From assembly GCF_011386835.1 (NCBI RefSeq), contig NC_088791.1:126828943-126892942 (forward strand): DNA of 64,000 bases, given 5' to 3'. The stretch comes from Chrysemys picta bellii (Eukaryota; Chordata; Testudines; Emydidae). A model generated the notes under the pieces. It saw nothing but the letters and a program-made list of their open reading frames with translations, had not been told where the DNA came from and did no database searches. Both the position numbers and the translations under genes were made by a program. Numbering within the stretch: the first letter of the stretch is position 1; each line of letters begins with the position of its first letter. Of this stretch, positions 1 through 13,515 are shown in pieces.

Positions 1-124
1 GGGAGGGGCAACCTAGATTAGAAAAAAATACCCCAAAAAATCTAGCTAGAGATTCTATACCTCATTAGCCAGGAGTCAGACACACCACTGAAGGTGCATC
101 TACTCTGCAATGAAAGACCCGTGG

Positions 125-459
125 CTCACTTGGAATGGGGCTAGGGAAAAGTCCTGGTCCAAAATCATTAGACACTTTTGAAAATCTCAGGGTACATCTC
201 CACAGCAATTAAACACCCATGGCTGGCCGCCTCGGGCCTGGGACCCCTCCCATACCGGGTCTCAGAGCCCAGGCTCTAGCCTACATCCAAATGTCTACAC
301 AGCAATGTTGTAGCCCTGCGGATCAAGTCCAGAGAGCTCAAGTCAGCTGATCCGTGCCAGCCCGGGTGTTTAATTGCTGTGCAGACGTACCTTGAGATTT
401 TCAAGAGTGACTAGTGATTTTGGACCCAGGACTTTTCCCTAGCCCCATTCCCAAGTGAG
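125..459. repeat. Long inverted repeat (foldback), MITE core
   Basis: The stretch folds into one hairpin: 125..227 pairs with 355..459, interrupted by scattered mismatches and small indels. Both arms carry the same blocks in opposite orientation, for example tggggctagggaaaagtcct on the left and its complement on the right, then 'caattaaacaccc' against 'gggtgtttaattg'. Inside the arms the motif ggtacatctccacagc/gctgtgcagacgtacc resembles the turtle Harbinger-type MITE end 'gggtatgtctacac'. The hairpin extends beyond those ends, so it may be a larger foldback element or a MITE inserted in an older palindrome. No coding capacity is seen. Confidence 0.75.
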
Positions 460-1766
460 CGGAGCCCCTCCATACATTCTTCTTTCTACTCCTCCACATA
501 CTCTGGGAAGTTATTTGGAGAGGAAGCTGTTCTATAGCTCAGCTAGCATAATTTACAAAAGCGAAGCCTTGGAGGACATACAGGACTGCAAAAAGGCCCT
601 GTTTAAAGACAGCTGCATTAGTCAAAATAGTATTAGGCTCAGGAAAGCCCCTTTCCTATTGCAATCTGTTGCTCACAGAGAGGGATATTTCCATATCTTG
701 CCTCCCAGCCTGATGGGTAAGGGGGGAGAGAGAGAGAGAGAGAGAACTTCACTGCTTTGTGCCTCTCTTTCCCCTCACACACTTTGTCTTGTCTGTCTAG
801 ACACTATTGCAATTCAAATAATAGATAAGTGAGAAGCTAGAGAGGAACATGCCCAAAAATCTGAGAGCTCTGAATGTCCAGTGACGCCTGACCAACCATG
901 TGAGGGGGGAAAAACATCTTAGAAGATACTGACGGCACAGAAATGGTCTTTCTGACGCATAGCTTTGGCACTGAGAAAGCTGTTGTGCTTGTTGCAAAAT
1001 AAGAAGTGTGTTTTAACTGCTTTGGGAAATGGAACCATTACTTCCTGCATAGGATTGAAGAGATTGTGATCGGCATGAGAAAGATGCAGAATCAATGCAT
1101 TTAAGATGCTGACTAACTGCTCTTAGCTCCTGTCTTATGCCAGTATTCTGAAAACAGTAACATCTTTCATTCATTGATTCAGTCCCTCAGTGGTGTGGGT
1201 TTCAGTCTCCATAAATTTGCTAAATTGTTGTTCCTATTCTTGTACACATCTGCTAATTTAAGCATTAGCCAAGTGTGGTCAAAGGCCATGTGGTGACCAA
1301 CGTATTCACATGGGTGTGTCATTGACAAAAACATTTGTCCTAGATTTTTACTCTGTTAGAACTGTTCAATAAGCAATTCCTAGTGAGTGTAAAGATCAGC
1401 ATATTTTATCCCCAGAGCAGCAGGGCACACACAGACTATAGCAATGGATTGTCCATTATGAGTGCAATTCCTTAGCCTTACTGGACTCATTCATACAGGA
1501 GTGAATATCTGAAATGGCAAATGGAATGCCTAAAATTGACATAACATCGGAAATTATGCTAGAGAAGTAACTGATGCATTAGAGCAGTGAGACTCGGACT
1601 GAGGCTCAGGAGCTGCAAGTGGTTCTTTAATGTGTCTCCTGCAGCTCTTTGCAGCACATGATATTAAAACACTGTGATTTTATTATTAACCAATCTAACT
1701 TAGTAAAAACATCCTGATGGGTTAATATGTTATTAACCAATTGTAGAATACTTAGTTAGTCAGTCA

Positions 1767-1800
<34 letters not shown>

Positions 1801-1973
1801 AAAATGTATTTATATATTTATTTATTTTGGGGTAATGTTGATTGCTAGTTCGGCTCCTGAACCACTGATGTCTGAGTATCACTGCATTAGAGAGAGATGG
1901 AAGAAGTGAGATTTGAATAAGTTAATAAACTACTGTATCTCAAATTATATTTGCCCGATCGGGAAATATTTAG
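460..1973. other. Non-coding stretch with two microsatellites
   Basis: No gene is recognised. It holds a (GA)n tract near 725..745 and a (TC)n(TA)n tract at 1767..1800. Open frames here are short, low-complexity or without splice context. Confidence 0.6.
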
Positions 1974-2454
1974 AACATAAGAAAGGCCGTACCGGGTCAG
2001 ACCAAAGGTCCATCTAGCCCAGTATCCTGTCTACCGACAGTGGCCAATGCCAGGTGCCCCAGAGGGAGTGAACCTAACAGGCAATGATCAAGTGATCTCT
2101 CTCCTGCCATCCATCTCCATCCTCTGACAGACAGAGGCTAGGGACACCATTCCTCACCCATCCTGGCTAATAGCCATTAATGGACTTAACCACCATGAAT
2201 TTATCCAGTTCTCTTTTAAACTCTGTTATAGTCCTAGCCTTCACAACCTTCTCAGGTAAGGAGTTCCACAAGTTGACTGTGCGCTGCGTGAAGAAGAACT
2301 TGTTTTAAACCTGCTGCCTATTAATTTCATTTGATGACCCCTAGTTCTTGTATTATGGGAATAAGTAAATAACTTTTCCTTATCCAATTTCTCCACATCA
2401 CTCATGATTTTATATACCTCTATCATATCCCCCCCTTAGTCTCCTCTTTTTTAT
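1974..2454 (-). mobile_element. CR1 LINE 3' fragment
   Basis: The plus-strand text begins 'agaacataagaaaggcc' and continues through 'ccatctagcccagtatcctgt' and 'aatttatccagttctc', which I recognise as the complement of a CR1 3' region common in turtles and crocodilians. The 3' end is at the left, so the element lies on the minus strand. It is 5'-truncated near 2454. Open frames overlapping it are remnants without a complete domain. Confidence 0.8.
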
Positions 2455-2954
2455 AATGGTGACTGAATAAAAAGTGTGGAATACAAAACTGGGCTGGTAA
2501 ATGGACTAGATTTAAGATTTTCTGCCCTGAGCATTTTGCTATCATTGACATTAGAGCCTTAATTATGATATTCAAAAGCTCTGATTTGGTTGCATAAATT
2601 ATATATAAGACAGACAAGTTTCTGGCCTCAATAGAGACATTTTCATACCTGCAATTGTTAAGTAGTTGACACCCCATCATGTAACTCACTGATTGAGTAC
2701 ACTGATCTTTCTTCCGTGCATTTTGGTGCTTGAGAAGTGCACTGATGAGATTGTCGGAGAGCTCCTCTCAGCCACTTCTTTTATTGAAGCCCAGCCTAGG
2801 CGCTCTCCCCTGTCCTCCAGTGGCTCACAAGTGCCGCATTTGCAGTAATGAATAATTCATGACATTTTTTTCCCCCATCAGACGGGGAATTGGGTTTGTA
2901 TTTACTTCCTTTATAACGAAATTCATCTCTGCCACAGAAGCTAGGTTTAAAATA
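2455..2954. other. Non-coding stretch, nothing recognised
   Basis: About 500 bases of AT-rich sequence between a CR1 fragment and a Tigger-like MITE. No repeat, exon or RNA gene is seen. Confidence 0.5.
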
Positions 2955-3127
2955 CACCGTTACCTCGATATAATGCGAATTCGGATATAACGCGGTAAAG
3001 CAGTGCTCCGGGGGGGCGGGGCTGCGCACTCTGGTGGATCAAATCAAGTTCAATATAATGCGGTTTCACCTATAACGTGGTAAGATTTTTTGGCTCCCGA
3101 GGACAGCGTTATATTGAGGTAGAAGTG
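2955..3127. mobile_element. Tc1/mariner-Tigger-like MITE
   Basis: About 173 bp flanked by TA on both sides. The left end reads TACACCGTTACCTCGATATA and the right end is its inverted match with a few differences (complement TACACTTCTACCTCAATATA). Internal text repeats 'atataacgcggt' motifs. The TA duplication and end sequence fit the pogo/Tigger type of mariner element, as is known for that group. There is no transposase. Confidence 0.7.
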
Positions 3128-4161
3128 TATAAGCAAGCAAATTTGTGGCCCTGTTTTCTTTTAACATCTAATATAGATAAGAATAATATGTATTTAGTAG
3201 ATTCCAGTAAGATGAAATTTCAATTACATAGCTCAATCCTGCTACACTTTTATATAGTTTATATTAGGAATCCACTTAGCTGTTGCTCTTGTTTTCTTAA
3301 ATTCACTTTATTTAAATTATTCAAAAATCCTACAAAGATTTTAAACATATATGGCCACAGAAACGGTAATTACATACCCATTACCCACACATATTACACA
3401 TATACACCTAATATTAAACTTAAAAAGCACTAAAAATGATCAAGTTGAGTGATACTGCTTTAACCTCGATGGCCACACCCAAATTCAGTCCAACAGAGAA
3501 GGTATTTTATTGATCACTGTACAATAAAGCTATTTCGGTTACTTTCCTAACTGTGCAGGAATATAGATTCTCAAATGAGTTTTAGATATTCTTATGCTCT
3601 CTTCTGTGATGCATTCTGATGTCACAGATAAGAGACAGGCTGTCTCAAAGCTATCAAGTAGCAGAATTTTTTATCTTCACAAATTTATAGGATCAATAAA
3701 ATGTCAGCAAAATAAAGCGTGAAGGTAAATGCAGGAGGAGTTTTTGCAGGTAACATATGTACATTGGAAAGCAAGATCACCATGTTTTCTAAGGCTTTGA
3801 AATTCCTTTAAGAAAGTCATAGTAAAATTCTGGCAATGCAAACAAACAATCTCTCTCTCTTTCATTTTCAGGTTTTACAATGAGAGTGATTTTGTCTAAC
3901 TTAACATTCTCCTCTCCCAGGAATGCCGGCAGCTCCTACTCACAGCTATGACTACAACACAACTCAAAGACTCAGCAAAATATTAAGCATTTAGGCAGCA
4001 CAGCTGTCTCTGAACTGATTCACACACACAGTGACTGTAATCCCTTCCCACATTCTAACTATGCAGAACGGTTGGTGAGTTACTGGGCAGGCAGAAATGA
4101 GACTCTTGCTACTTGTTTCTGTGACTGTGATTTTCAACCAGTTATTTGGAACTGCCAGAAG
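3128..4161. other. AT-rich non-coding stretch
   Basis: A 118-codon open frame begins within the MITE just upstream but has no homology I recognise and low-complexity composition (Ile, Tyr, Asn rich near its end). No repeat is identified until the GC-rich MITE that follows. Confidence 0.5.
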
Positions 4162-4632
4162 CAGGGCCAGCTCCAGGCACCAGCCCACCAAGCATGTGCT
4201 TGGGGTGGCGCCTGGAGGGGGGCGGCGCGGCGGGGCACTCCGGCCCGAGAGCAGGGCCGCGACTGGGCTCGCCGCCCTCCCCGCGGCACTCCTGCCGCCG
4301 GGGGCTCCATCCTCCCCTCGGCACTCTGGCCGCCGGGGAGAGCGGACAGCCGCGGCGGGCTCTCTGCCCTGCTCCCGGCGCTCTGGCCGCCGGGGGCTCG
4401 CCGCCGGGGAGAGCGGAGAGCCCCGGTCGGGCTCACCGCCCTCCCCCCGGCGCTCTGGCCACCGGGGAGAGCGGAGAGCCTCAGCCAGGCTCTCTGCCCT
4501 GCTCCCGGCGCTCTGGCCGCCGGGGAGAGCGGAGCCGCGGCGGGCTCGCCGCCCTCCCCCCGGCGCTCTGGCCGGTGGGGGATTGCTCGGCGCCCTCCTC
4601 CTAGGGCGGCAAAAAAGCCAGAGCCGGCCCTG
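4162..4632. mobile_element. hAT-type MITE with internal GC-rich minisatellite
   Basis: The element starts CAGGGCCAGCTCC and ends in the inverted form GAGCCGGCCCTG. It is bounded by a perfect 8-bp target duplication GCCAGAAG (4154..4161 and 4633..4640). Eight-base duplications and CAG ends are typical of hAT transposons. The centre, about 4268..4580, consists of roughly six diverged copies of a 55-60-bp unit built on 'ggcgctctggccgccgggg' and 'agagcggagagc'. Long open frames run through it in several frames on both strands, an effect of the GC-rich repeat and not of coding. Confidence 0.85.
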
Positions 4633-5982
4633 GCCAGAAGTTACAACTTACACTAGATTCTTCTCTCTACAGCCCCACAGATTGCTAAAAAAACCAGACC
4701 ACCATTGATTAGTAAGGTGAAGTATTTTTAAAAAAGAGTTTAAATTAACAATGATATGAAACAAAGAAATTGCCATCTCTGTTAGAGGACATCTCGGCTC
4801 CGACTGTCGGACCACACAACTCTTGGTGGGTGAAATTTTGGTGGATGAAATTTTCACAGTGAACAAGGGATTTAGACACACAACTCTTGTGAATTTCATT
4901 GGAAATTCATGTGCCTAAATCCCTTTGGCTTTAAAAATCTCAACCAACCTGTCTCCCACAACAGCCAATACTTGGTACTTGAAAGCGAGATAGTACAAAG
5001 ATAGCACTCAAATTCTGGAGGCCCATTAGTTTATATTCCATGGGGCTACATTTCTCTCTACTTCTGAAGATGGAGCACCAACACTGGTAACTTTTATGCC
5101 TTCAGGAAGATTAGCTGTTTTGGCAACTAAGTTACATCTAATTGGCAGTGACTCCAACACCATTTATTATTAAAGTTTATGCTAACCAAGAGAGTACCCA
5201 CACCCACGTCTTGGCACCCTTTACAAACTCAATACATACAATAAAAGTATTAGTCCTTCTCAGTCCTACCAGAGATGTGGTGTACATTCCACGTGGCAAA
5301 GAAGAATTCAAAGGCAAATGGGATAATACAATCTGGCACTGATGACATATTGCCGCTTCAGGTTTTACTTTGGTCTCTTCCTTGGTGAGTTGCCAAGAAA
5401 GCCATGCTATGATTTCCCTTAATACCCTGAGATCACAATTTCCCTACTGTCTTATACAGAAAAATCAGAGCTGTCTGTAAATGTACCAAAATGTAATTCT
5501 TTAAAAATGTCTATTGCAGGGAGCAGTGGCAGAGAGATTGTACCGTTAATGTAAACCATTATACTTCTTAAACCAAAAGCCTGATTCCATTTATACTAAG
5601 GCCTCTTTACATCACTCCTGCAGTAAAAAAAGGGGTTTTAATGTAAATGAAGAACACGTCTTAAATTTTCACTAAATTATACTGGCTGGTGTAGGACAAG
5701 GTGGGAAGTGAGGTTTTCTTTTTTTTTTTTTTTTTTTGAAGTTGACATAATGGAGTATGAACAACTGTGAGTCAGAGGGTTCCCACTTAAACTGCTAATG
5801 CTCTGTTAAATATGAAAAAGGTTTGTTCTAAGTTACCCTGATTTCTCTGGTCAGGATAGATGGGTCCTGTGATTTTGGTACACAGATTCTGGAGACTAAA
5901 GTCTTAGAAACTTAATATGATGCACTCTTGTCATAAATAAAAAAGAAAAGCTGTTACTCAAGAATCTAATTCTCTTTCCTGG
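4633..5982. other. Non-coding stretch with poly-T tract
   Basis: No gene is recognised. A T-rich tract lies at 5714..5737. The segment 4860..4935 ('gtgcctaaatccctttggc') resembles the palindromic relic repeat seen again near 50584. Confidence 0.5.
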
Positions 5983-6343
5983 CATAGAATCATAGAATTG
6001 TAGGACTAGAAGGGACCTTGAGAGGTCATCTAGTCCAGTGCTTCTCAAAGTGGTGGTCCGCGGACCGGTGCCGGTCCGTGAGCCATCGGCTGCCGGTCCG
6101 CGGCGAGTTTCCTCATAAGACCGTCAAATAGGATAATAATATGGCACCAGTCCCTGGCACATTGGGGGAAAAAAATTGCCGGTCCCCCACATCAGATAGC
6201 TTGAGAAGTCTAGTCCCCTGCACTCAAGGCAGGACTAAGTATTATCTAGATCATCCCTGAAAGGTGTTTGTCTAGTGGGCTCTTAAAAATCTCCCATGAC
6301 AGATATTCCACAACGTCCCTAGGAAATTTATTCCAGTGCTTAA
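5983..6343 (-). mobile_element. CR1 LINE 3' end, interrupted by a MITE
   Basis: Two copies of the CR1 tail octamer (CATAGAAT on plus) sit at 5983..5998, marking the 3' terminus at the left. The text continues 'tgtaggactagaagggacc' and 'ggtcatctagtcc', jumps over a nested MITE (6037..6208), then resumes 'tctagtcccctgcactcaag' and runs to about 6343. It is 5'-truncated and non-coding. Confidence 0.85.
6037..6208. mobile_element. Nested hAT-type MITE inside CR1
   Basis: An insertion of 172 bp splits the CR1 fragment and is flanked by an 8-bp duplication TCTAGTCC (6029..6036 and 6209..6216). Its left end reads agtgcttctcaaag and its right end agcttgagaag, so the inner part of the inverted repeat (CTTCTCAA) is visible while the outermost bases at the right are missing. 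The body contains the repeated phrase 'ccggtccg'. Confidence 0.8.
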
Positions 6344-6436
6344 TAGAATCAACATCCTATATTGAACACCATGAATAAGTCCCCAGGATTAGAGAAATAA
6401 GTTCTGTCCTGATATGGGCCCTATCAAGAACTTATT

Positions 6437-6479
6437 GTATGCGCGCGCGCACACACACACACGCGCGCGCACACACACG
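6437..6479. repeat. Alternating purine-pyrimidine tract (GC/AC)
   Basis: Forty-three bases of unbroken purine-pyrimidine alternation: (GC)5, (AC)5, then ACGCGCGCGC and (AC)4. Such tracts are known to favour left-handed Z-DNA. Confidence 0.9.
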
Positions 6480-8268
6480 AAAAGAGTGGAATGGGCCTGT
6501 TTTCAAGAGTCAGTAGCTAAGGAGAGTATGCAATTTGGAGGTGGGCAGATTTAAAAGCTAGTTTAAAATGTGATTGATATTGAAAGCCCAATCTTATGTC
6601 TAGTTCTCCCTCGCCTTTACATATCCAAATAAATAGGAGGCACTTTTGCAGTCCCAGTGATGGGATGGCAATCAGGGACTGCAGATAGTTGTCTGTCTTT
6701 CACAAGATAATTGACAAAGCTGCAAAGTCAAATTAAAACCAGACCAACCATAAATCAAGATTTAAAAGTAACAGATCGATGTTTCACTTCACAAGTCAGG
6801 CTCAATAACCCCATATAAGAAGCAGTTGAAACCGCCAAGCAACACAAACCCTCATTTCAAACAGGAGCCTACAGGACAATTTTGAAAAGAACTCATAAAA
6901 TATGTGACCCCACAAGACCTTCTAAAGTACTGCAATATCCCCAAGAGGAAACAGCCTAATTCTCAAAGCTTGACCCAGGCACAGTATTGAAGCATACAAT
7001 GTGCCCTTTGCTCAGTGTGCCAGGCTACACACACACAAGTTCTTATTTCCTACATCAACCATTGTGGTAAGCAGTTCACTAAGGCTGAATTTGAGACAAG
7101 GACTTCTAAAAGCCTCACAGATCAGAAATATTTATGACTGCATTTATGCTTGGGGCTTCATTTAGCCGGATATAAGCAAGGGGTTATTTGATCTCCTAAT
7201 CCCTATAGGAAAGACGAATAATTTCAAAAACTTTAGGAATCAGAAATTAGCTAAGTGTACGTATGTGAATGAAACTGTTCACGTGGACAAGCATTAAAAG
7301 TGATTCTTCTTTCCCATTGGGAAGAATAAAAGGTCAAAAGACCCACATTTTTACCAGGCTAAATGAAGAGACAATCTTGTGTTATGCAGGCTAGTAATAC
7401 AGCTGTGGAATTTCAAGGGTTCAGGTAAGGGTCATTTATTAAAGCATCGCTTTCCTCCAGGAGCTCCAAAATACCCCGTTCTAAGTCTTCAGTGAAGACT
7501 AGTAGACATCACTTGAATCAGTAACTGTTGTTCACTTGAGATGCTGAACTTAGGGTCTCTTTTTTGTCTAGTACCTCCATTGATTGAAGACACTTTACTC
7601 CTCTTCTCCCACCCCACCCCCATCTTCAAAAATTAGAAAAAAAATCCCAAGATGCCCTCTGGCCAAAATTCTCTCTCTCAACAAATAGGTTTTGATGACT
7701 GAGGTTCTGTCTACTAGTTGCTTCTACATCGCCTCATCATCCCTTTATACGAGTTCCTAAGGTTGTGCGTAAGTTATTGCCGAGTGTCTAATGGGTGCAA
7801 TATTGGATTGTCCTGGTATGTATGGATGCATGAAACCAGCACTACTTTGCTGGCTGGCTGGCTGGCTGTCTCCTTCTGCAGTAGTTAAGCTTTCATTTAA
7901 AAAATATATATGTTTCTACTCCTTATAGTTGCAAAAACGGAACCTTCTGGATGTGGACCAACACAGTGCTGTTTTCCTGAGTCTGCAGACTGACAGACAC
8001 AATAGCTCCACCAGAAATGTGAGCTGCATTCCCTCATCTCATTGGGATGTTAACACTGAAGCCTACTGATACCATTATTGAAATCCACGTTGTTAACGAC
8101 AATATTTCACTGCAGGCCAATTTCACATTAACATTTGTTGTGGGCGGAGCTTGATTTTTTCCAAGCCTTAATTTACAATATCCCTGCAGTACTTCAGACA
8201 AGTAAGGCACAGCAAAAGGCCAAATTCTGTGCTAAATGGGTGAAAAATATTTTCCAGGCTACAATATA
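6480..8268. other. Non-coding stretch downstream of the host exon
   Basis: No repeat family is recognised except a short (CTGG)n run at 7849..7868. If the exon at 8612..8760 belongs to a minus-strand gene, this is the following intron; no further exon was found in it. Confidence 0.5.
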
Positions 8269-8842
<574 letters not shown>

Positions 8843-11800
8843 TTAGTTGTATGGCTTAAGGTAACATGTTTAACTCTTGCGTGACACCCATGCTAGACAA
8901 TATGTTTATGGCCAGGTGCTTAGCTGGTGTAAGTTGGCACAGCTCTGATGACAATACAGATAGACAACACTTCACACCAGCTGAGGATCTGGCCCTTAAA
9001 GTTTTTCTCTATTTTTTCCAGCTGCTCTGGTGGTGTCATTGGAAAAGACAGAGCCAAGGCACCAATCTAGAAGACATTAGAGAAGCACAGAAGGGAGTTA
9101 ATTTCAAATGCAGCTAACACCACCATTTGCCAGAGTTTATTACTTAAATCTGTCGGCCTGCAATAGCCTTACGGTATGTTGGCAGGGGAATGTGGTAAGC
9201 ACTGCAGAAAGTGAATTATTTAATTATCTTTCCTTAGCCAATTCGTATTAATGAGCCCATACCTTGAAGGCACCCTCTAATGCATCTCACATTTGGCAAG
9301 ATATAAAACTGACCAACCCTTCCCCCAAAATATCCAACCGATCAAAGAGCTTAGAAGGTTTTCATGTCAAACCAAGAAGTCTAATTACGTTACATGGGGA
9401 ATCAACTTTTCCTTGAGTGGGGATAAGGAGGGTGGGAAATGAAGGGTAGCAAAGTCCTCTTGAATGCAGAAACAAGAACTGCTAACGACACCAGACTTTG
9501 AAGTCTCTTGTTCCTGCTAGTTCTGATGCCACAAATGTGCCAGAGAAGGAGTCGGTGGGAGGAAAGCAGCAGCATGAGACTCAGTCTCTCAGATCTCACT
9601 GGGAGAAGGAGTCACAGCAGAGGTTGACTTACAATTTTGTGAAGCTATTTACGTAGTTAAATACAATAAAAGGGTAAAGATACTGCAAGGAGCCCCTCTG
9701 CAGCCACACAGGGGCCAGTTGCTATTGGAGTCCTTGCCTAGCCAGGTCTTGGAGCACAGAGAGGGAAACAGATGCTGCATCCTCTCATATGGTGGCTGGC
9801 AGTGAGGCAACTGTGCTTCTCCAGCACTCCTTGGAGCTACAAGAGGGCCTAGTGGGTGAGTGAACTGTGGTTCTCTACCACTTCCATCTGCCCTCAAAGG
9901 TGGCACACCGGTGATGTGCCACAGTCCAGCTTCTTAACTGCTTTGCAGTCCTCTGGACTGAAAGATGCTCTATCAAGTGTTGTTACTTGTTCATAGCAAA
10001 GAAACAAAAATACCTGAAGTGGATACTACAGTTACTTTTAATGAATAGAAACAACCACCTCTTTGTAGACTTGTATCCCACAGCTATCTTTCAATGTAGC
10101 ACATTCGCCTAATAGCAATATACTGCATATATGGAATACGCAACAATTTCTGTAGAGAAGCACAAATCAATCTTATTCAGTGAGACATGACACTTATTTA
10201 TGGGGATATCTGAATTAAGCTTTGAGAGAGTTTTTAGTCAATTGCAAAGAAAGGTGCCATCTCTCATAACAACAAAAAATATTTTTCTTGGACTCTGGTC
10301 ACCATATTCAGGGCTTCATAAGGGACCAGTCAGTCTTTTAATCCAGAAATGTTGTTCAGCACATTTTCCGATCTCATTATATGTGCCTTTAATATTTAGA
10401 GGCGAGACCTTTCTTCCCATTTTTAATGAATGTAGCAGGCAAGGAGATTAGACTTTAAAATCTTTAACCAGAGAAATAGCTGATCGGAGAGACCTTAGAT
10501 TTCATTTCCAACTAAGTCCAAGAGCAACAGTTCAAACGAAATGAAATTTCACTGCAAGACCATGCAGAGAATACATTAAACATCATCAATAAGGAAGCCA
10601 CAGCATTTGTAGGAAATATCTACTGTGTATTAAATGTGATAACTATCATTAATAAAAAAGGCTGAGACAGACACAAAGAAGCCAGGATAGTCAAAACGTT
10701 TTCAGTAATTTGACACATTCTCAGCCTGGCTGCAATTGCTTTACTCATTGAGTGGTTGTATTGAAGTCACCGTAACTACTCAAGTGTGCAGAGCAACAAC
10801 ACTTGGCCTTGTGTAAAGTTTGTGAAACATTTAATAACAAGCAGTAATACATTAAACTTGATATTTAGCAGAGAACAGAAAACAGTACAGGCACACATCA
10901 TGACCCACTAAATGTCCCACAGGAATCTGGGCTTGTTAAGTCTCTTGGCTTTTGAGTGCTTGATTTCAGAGTCTTAACAATGAATTAAATATTAAGGGGC
11001 TTTGTATTTAATTTCTCTGATGTTTTACAGAAATGAGTGAGGATGAGGAAAAGTGGAGGTGTCATGTACAGTCAGCTTAAAAAAAAAGTTCTCATGTTCA
11101 TCACTTGAAAAAAACTTCCTTCAAACTTAGTTTTCCTTCATCAATTAAGTCTATATAACAAGGCAATTTATACGACTATAAAATGTCAGTCTGAACTTGT
11201 CACTTAGAAAACCCAAAGCCAACTGATTTAAACTGAACTTTACAAATTCATTCGAGTAATGTATAGGCGACTAAAAATTGGTGGCCAGGAGGGTTTAGAA
11301 TGGCAATTGGAACTTGGTATACCTGTTCATGGTGATGGGCTTAGTACAAGAACCTAAAATGGAATAGAATGGGTTTTTAATTAACTGGCTATATGTACGC
11401 GTCTCCCTTTGACCTTTACTGGATGGAAGAAGAGATGTTCAACTCATATTCACATGTGTCAGAGGCCAAAAGCTACTGTGAGCTGAGGAGAGTTTTCCTT
11501 CAACTCAAGCTGTAAGAGTCTCTGTTTTTGGCGTAGGGAGATCCAGATGCTTTCTTAGAGTGCTTTCTACACAGGTCAATAAATACATGCAAGCAGATAT
11601 AGGTATCTAGGTAAGCGGTCTAAATAACTAAATATACAGTGTGTTCTGGTGTGGTGTGACTCTATACAATGTTGTACTTAAGTCATCCTTGCAATATTGT
11701 TCTATCCAGTTCAGGAACCATGTTTTTGGATCACAATTCAATCTCTGTTGCAGCTATGAAATTCTGAGTTGACAACATTCAGTGCTATGTGTCATGCATG

Positions 11801-12198
11801 TGTTACAATAATATATAACTATTAATATATTGTACCAGAATGATGTTGAAGTAGTTATTGCAATGCACTAGTATAAATGGGAGAGGTGCAGAGAACAGAC
11901 CAGGTCTGGGGATTTGCACCAGGAACTCCTCAGGGTAGAATATTTACAGAGACAGGACAAGAGGGGAAGGGAGATGAGCTTGACTTATTAAATTGATCAT
12001 CCCTAACAAGAGAGGAAACTGTCAGCTTCCTTTCGTGCAGTAATGCTGCTGCAATGAAACTGGTTATCCACAGAGCCACAATGGAATGTCTCAGGAAAAA
12101 CTGGTGACCCAGAAACAAGGATGTGAGGCGGTGACTTTACAACTCCACCTGAGATTTAGGGCAGATTCTCTGTCCTGACTGAGCTGTGCTCAAAGTGG

Positions 12199-12253
12199 GA
12201 ACGGGAGGGAGAGGGATGAAGGAACGGGAGGGAGAGGGATGAAGGAATGGGAG
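12199..12253. repeat. Short tandem duplication (23-bp unit)
   Basis: The unit ggaacgggagggagagggat plus gaa occurs twice head to tail, followed by a partial third copy with one change (aatggg). Confidence 0.85.
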
Positions 12254-13515
12254 CAGAAGTGCCTTCTCAGAGCTGCCCCGGCTCCAGTGTAATTAGGAGC
12301 AGCCTCAGGGCTGTTCTAACTTCTCTTTGGCTGCAGTGACCCCTATCGGATTGTGGCAGCCAAAAATAGCTGGAATGCAACAGAATTACAACCCCCCCCC
12401 CCATGTCAGGGGCAAGAGGGAGACTGGTGCAGAGAATTGGACTTTAAAATCTACTACAAATGCAGTGGAATTAATTGTGGGGGAGAACACATTGCTCTTA
12501 ATCATTGACTTCTCTCCTTTTAAATTTTAATTTCATGCCAGAAAGTAACCAAGTTTCAAGTTCATCTGAAGCTCATTAACTCTTCAATTTATTCAACAAA
12601 AACAAAAGCAGCCTATATGGCAACCATTATTTTAGAAATCCACCGCTGATCGGTAAAACCTTGGCAAAGTCGGGGGCCTTCTATTTAGCTGCACAAAATT
12701 GCTTTTTAAATATTGTTTTGGGTAGTTCATGCTTTTGAAAGGTGTCAAGCCCAGGAGACAGAAATCCTCTTTTAAATACAGAGAATAGAGACAGCGCAGG
12801 CCTTGACTGGTCATTATCCTACCAAACTGCCACAACCTGCCCTGTAGGGGCCACCTCTAGGGGGTCAAGAGAGTGGTTCTCTCTCCAAGCCAGAGACTAA
12901 TCCTGCAAGGTGCTGAGCAACTGGACTAGAAGGCACTCTGCTCCTAGGAGGATCAGGCACTTAATCATTGGCACCTATGCTAACAAGTTCACCTTGATAT
13001 TGATATTGCTTTTGTGATGTAGACAAATCCAGTGGGAAGGACTGCGACCTAACTCATTTCTCACAACCATGAGACGGTAATACATTTCTATCATTCTTGT
13101 CTTTGGCTGGACTTACATCAGACTTACAGAATAAAAAGGCTGTATAAATACCATTGCCAAGCTGGAAGATAGTTAATAAAAGTACTGGAGACTTTGAAAA
13201 AAGGTATTATGGAGCTATTGCTTCTCCGATTAAAATCTCTGGCAAAACTCTCACTTTAACAGGAGCAGAATTGGGCCCTTTATTACAATGGAATTAGATC
13301 AGGGATTCAAGAGAATCAATTCCACACACAGTACAGAACACAGCATGAGAGAGCTTAGTGAGAACACTCTGCCCACTAATAGATTTTGCTTCTAAATGAA
13401 CAAAATGGAATTAGGAATTCAGATTATAAATCTCAATATACCAAAAGTTAATTATATGATTATGAGACCTTTGTAATGAATACATCCTAATTACAACAAT
13501 TCATTGCAATGATTC

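Noticed and set aside
4072..4708. Several long open frames (up to 203 codons) on both strands
   Set aside because: They lie in the GC-rich minisatellite of a MITE, occur in several frames at once, and consist of Pro/Ala/Gly/Arg repeats; stop codons are rare simply because of composition.
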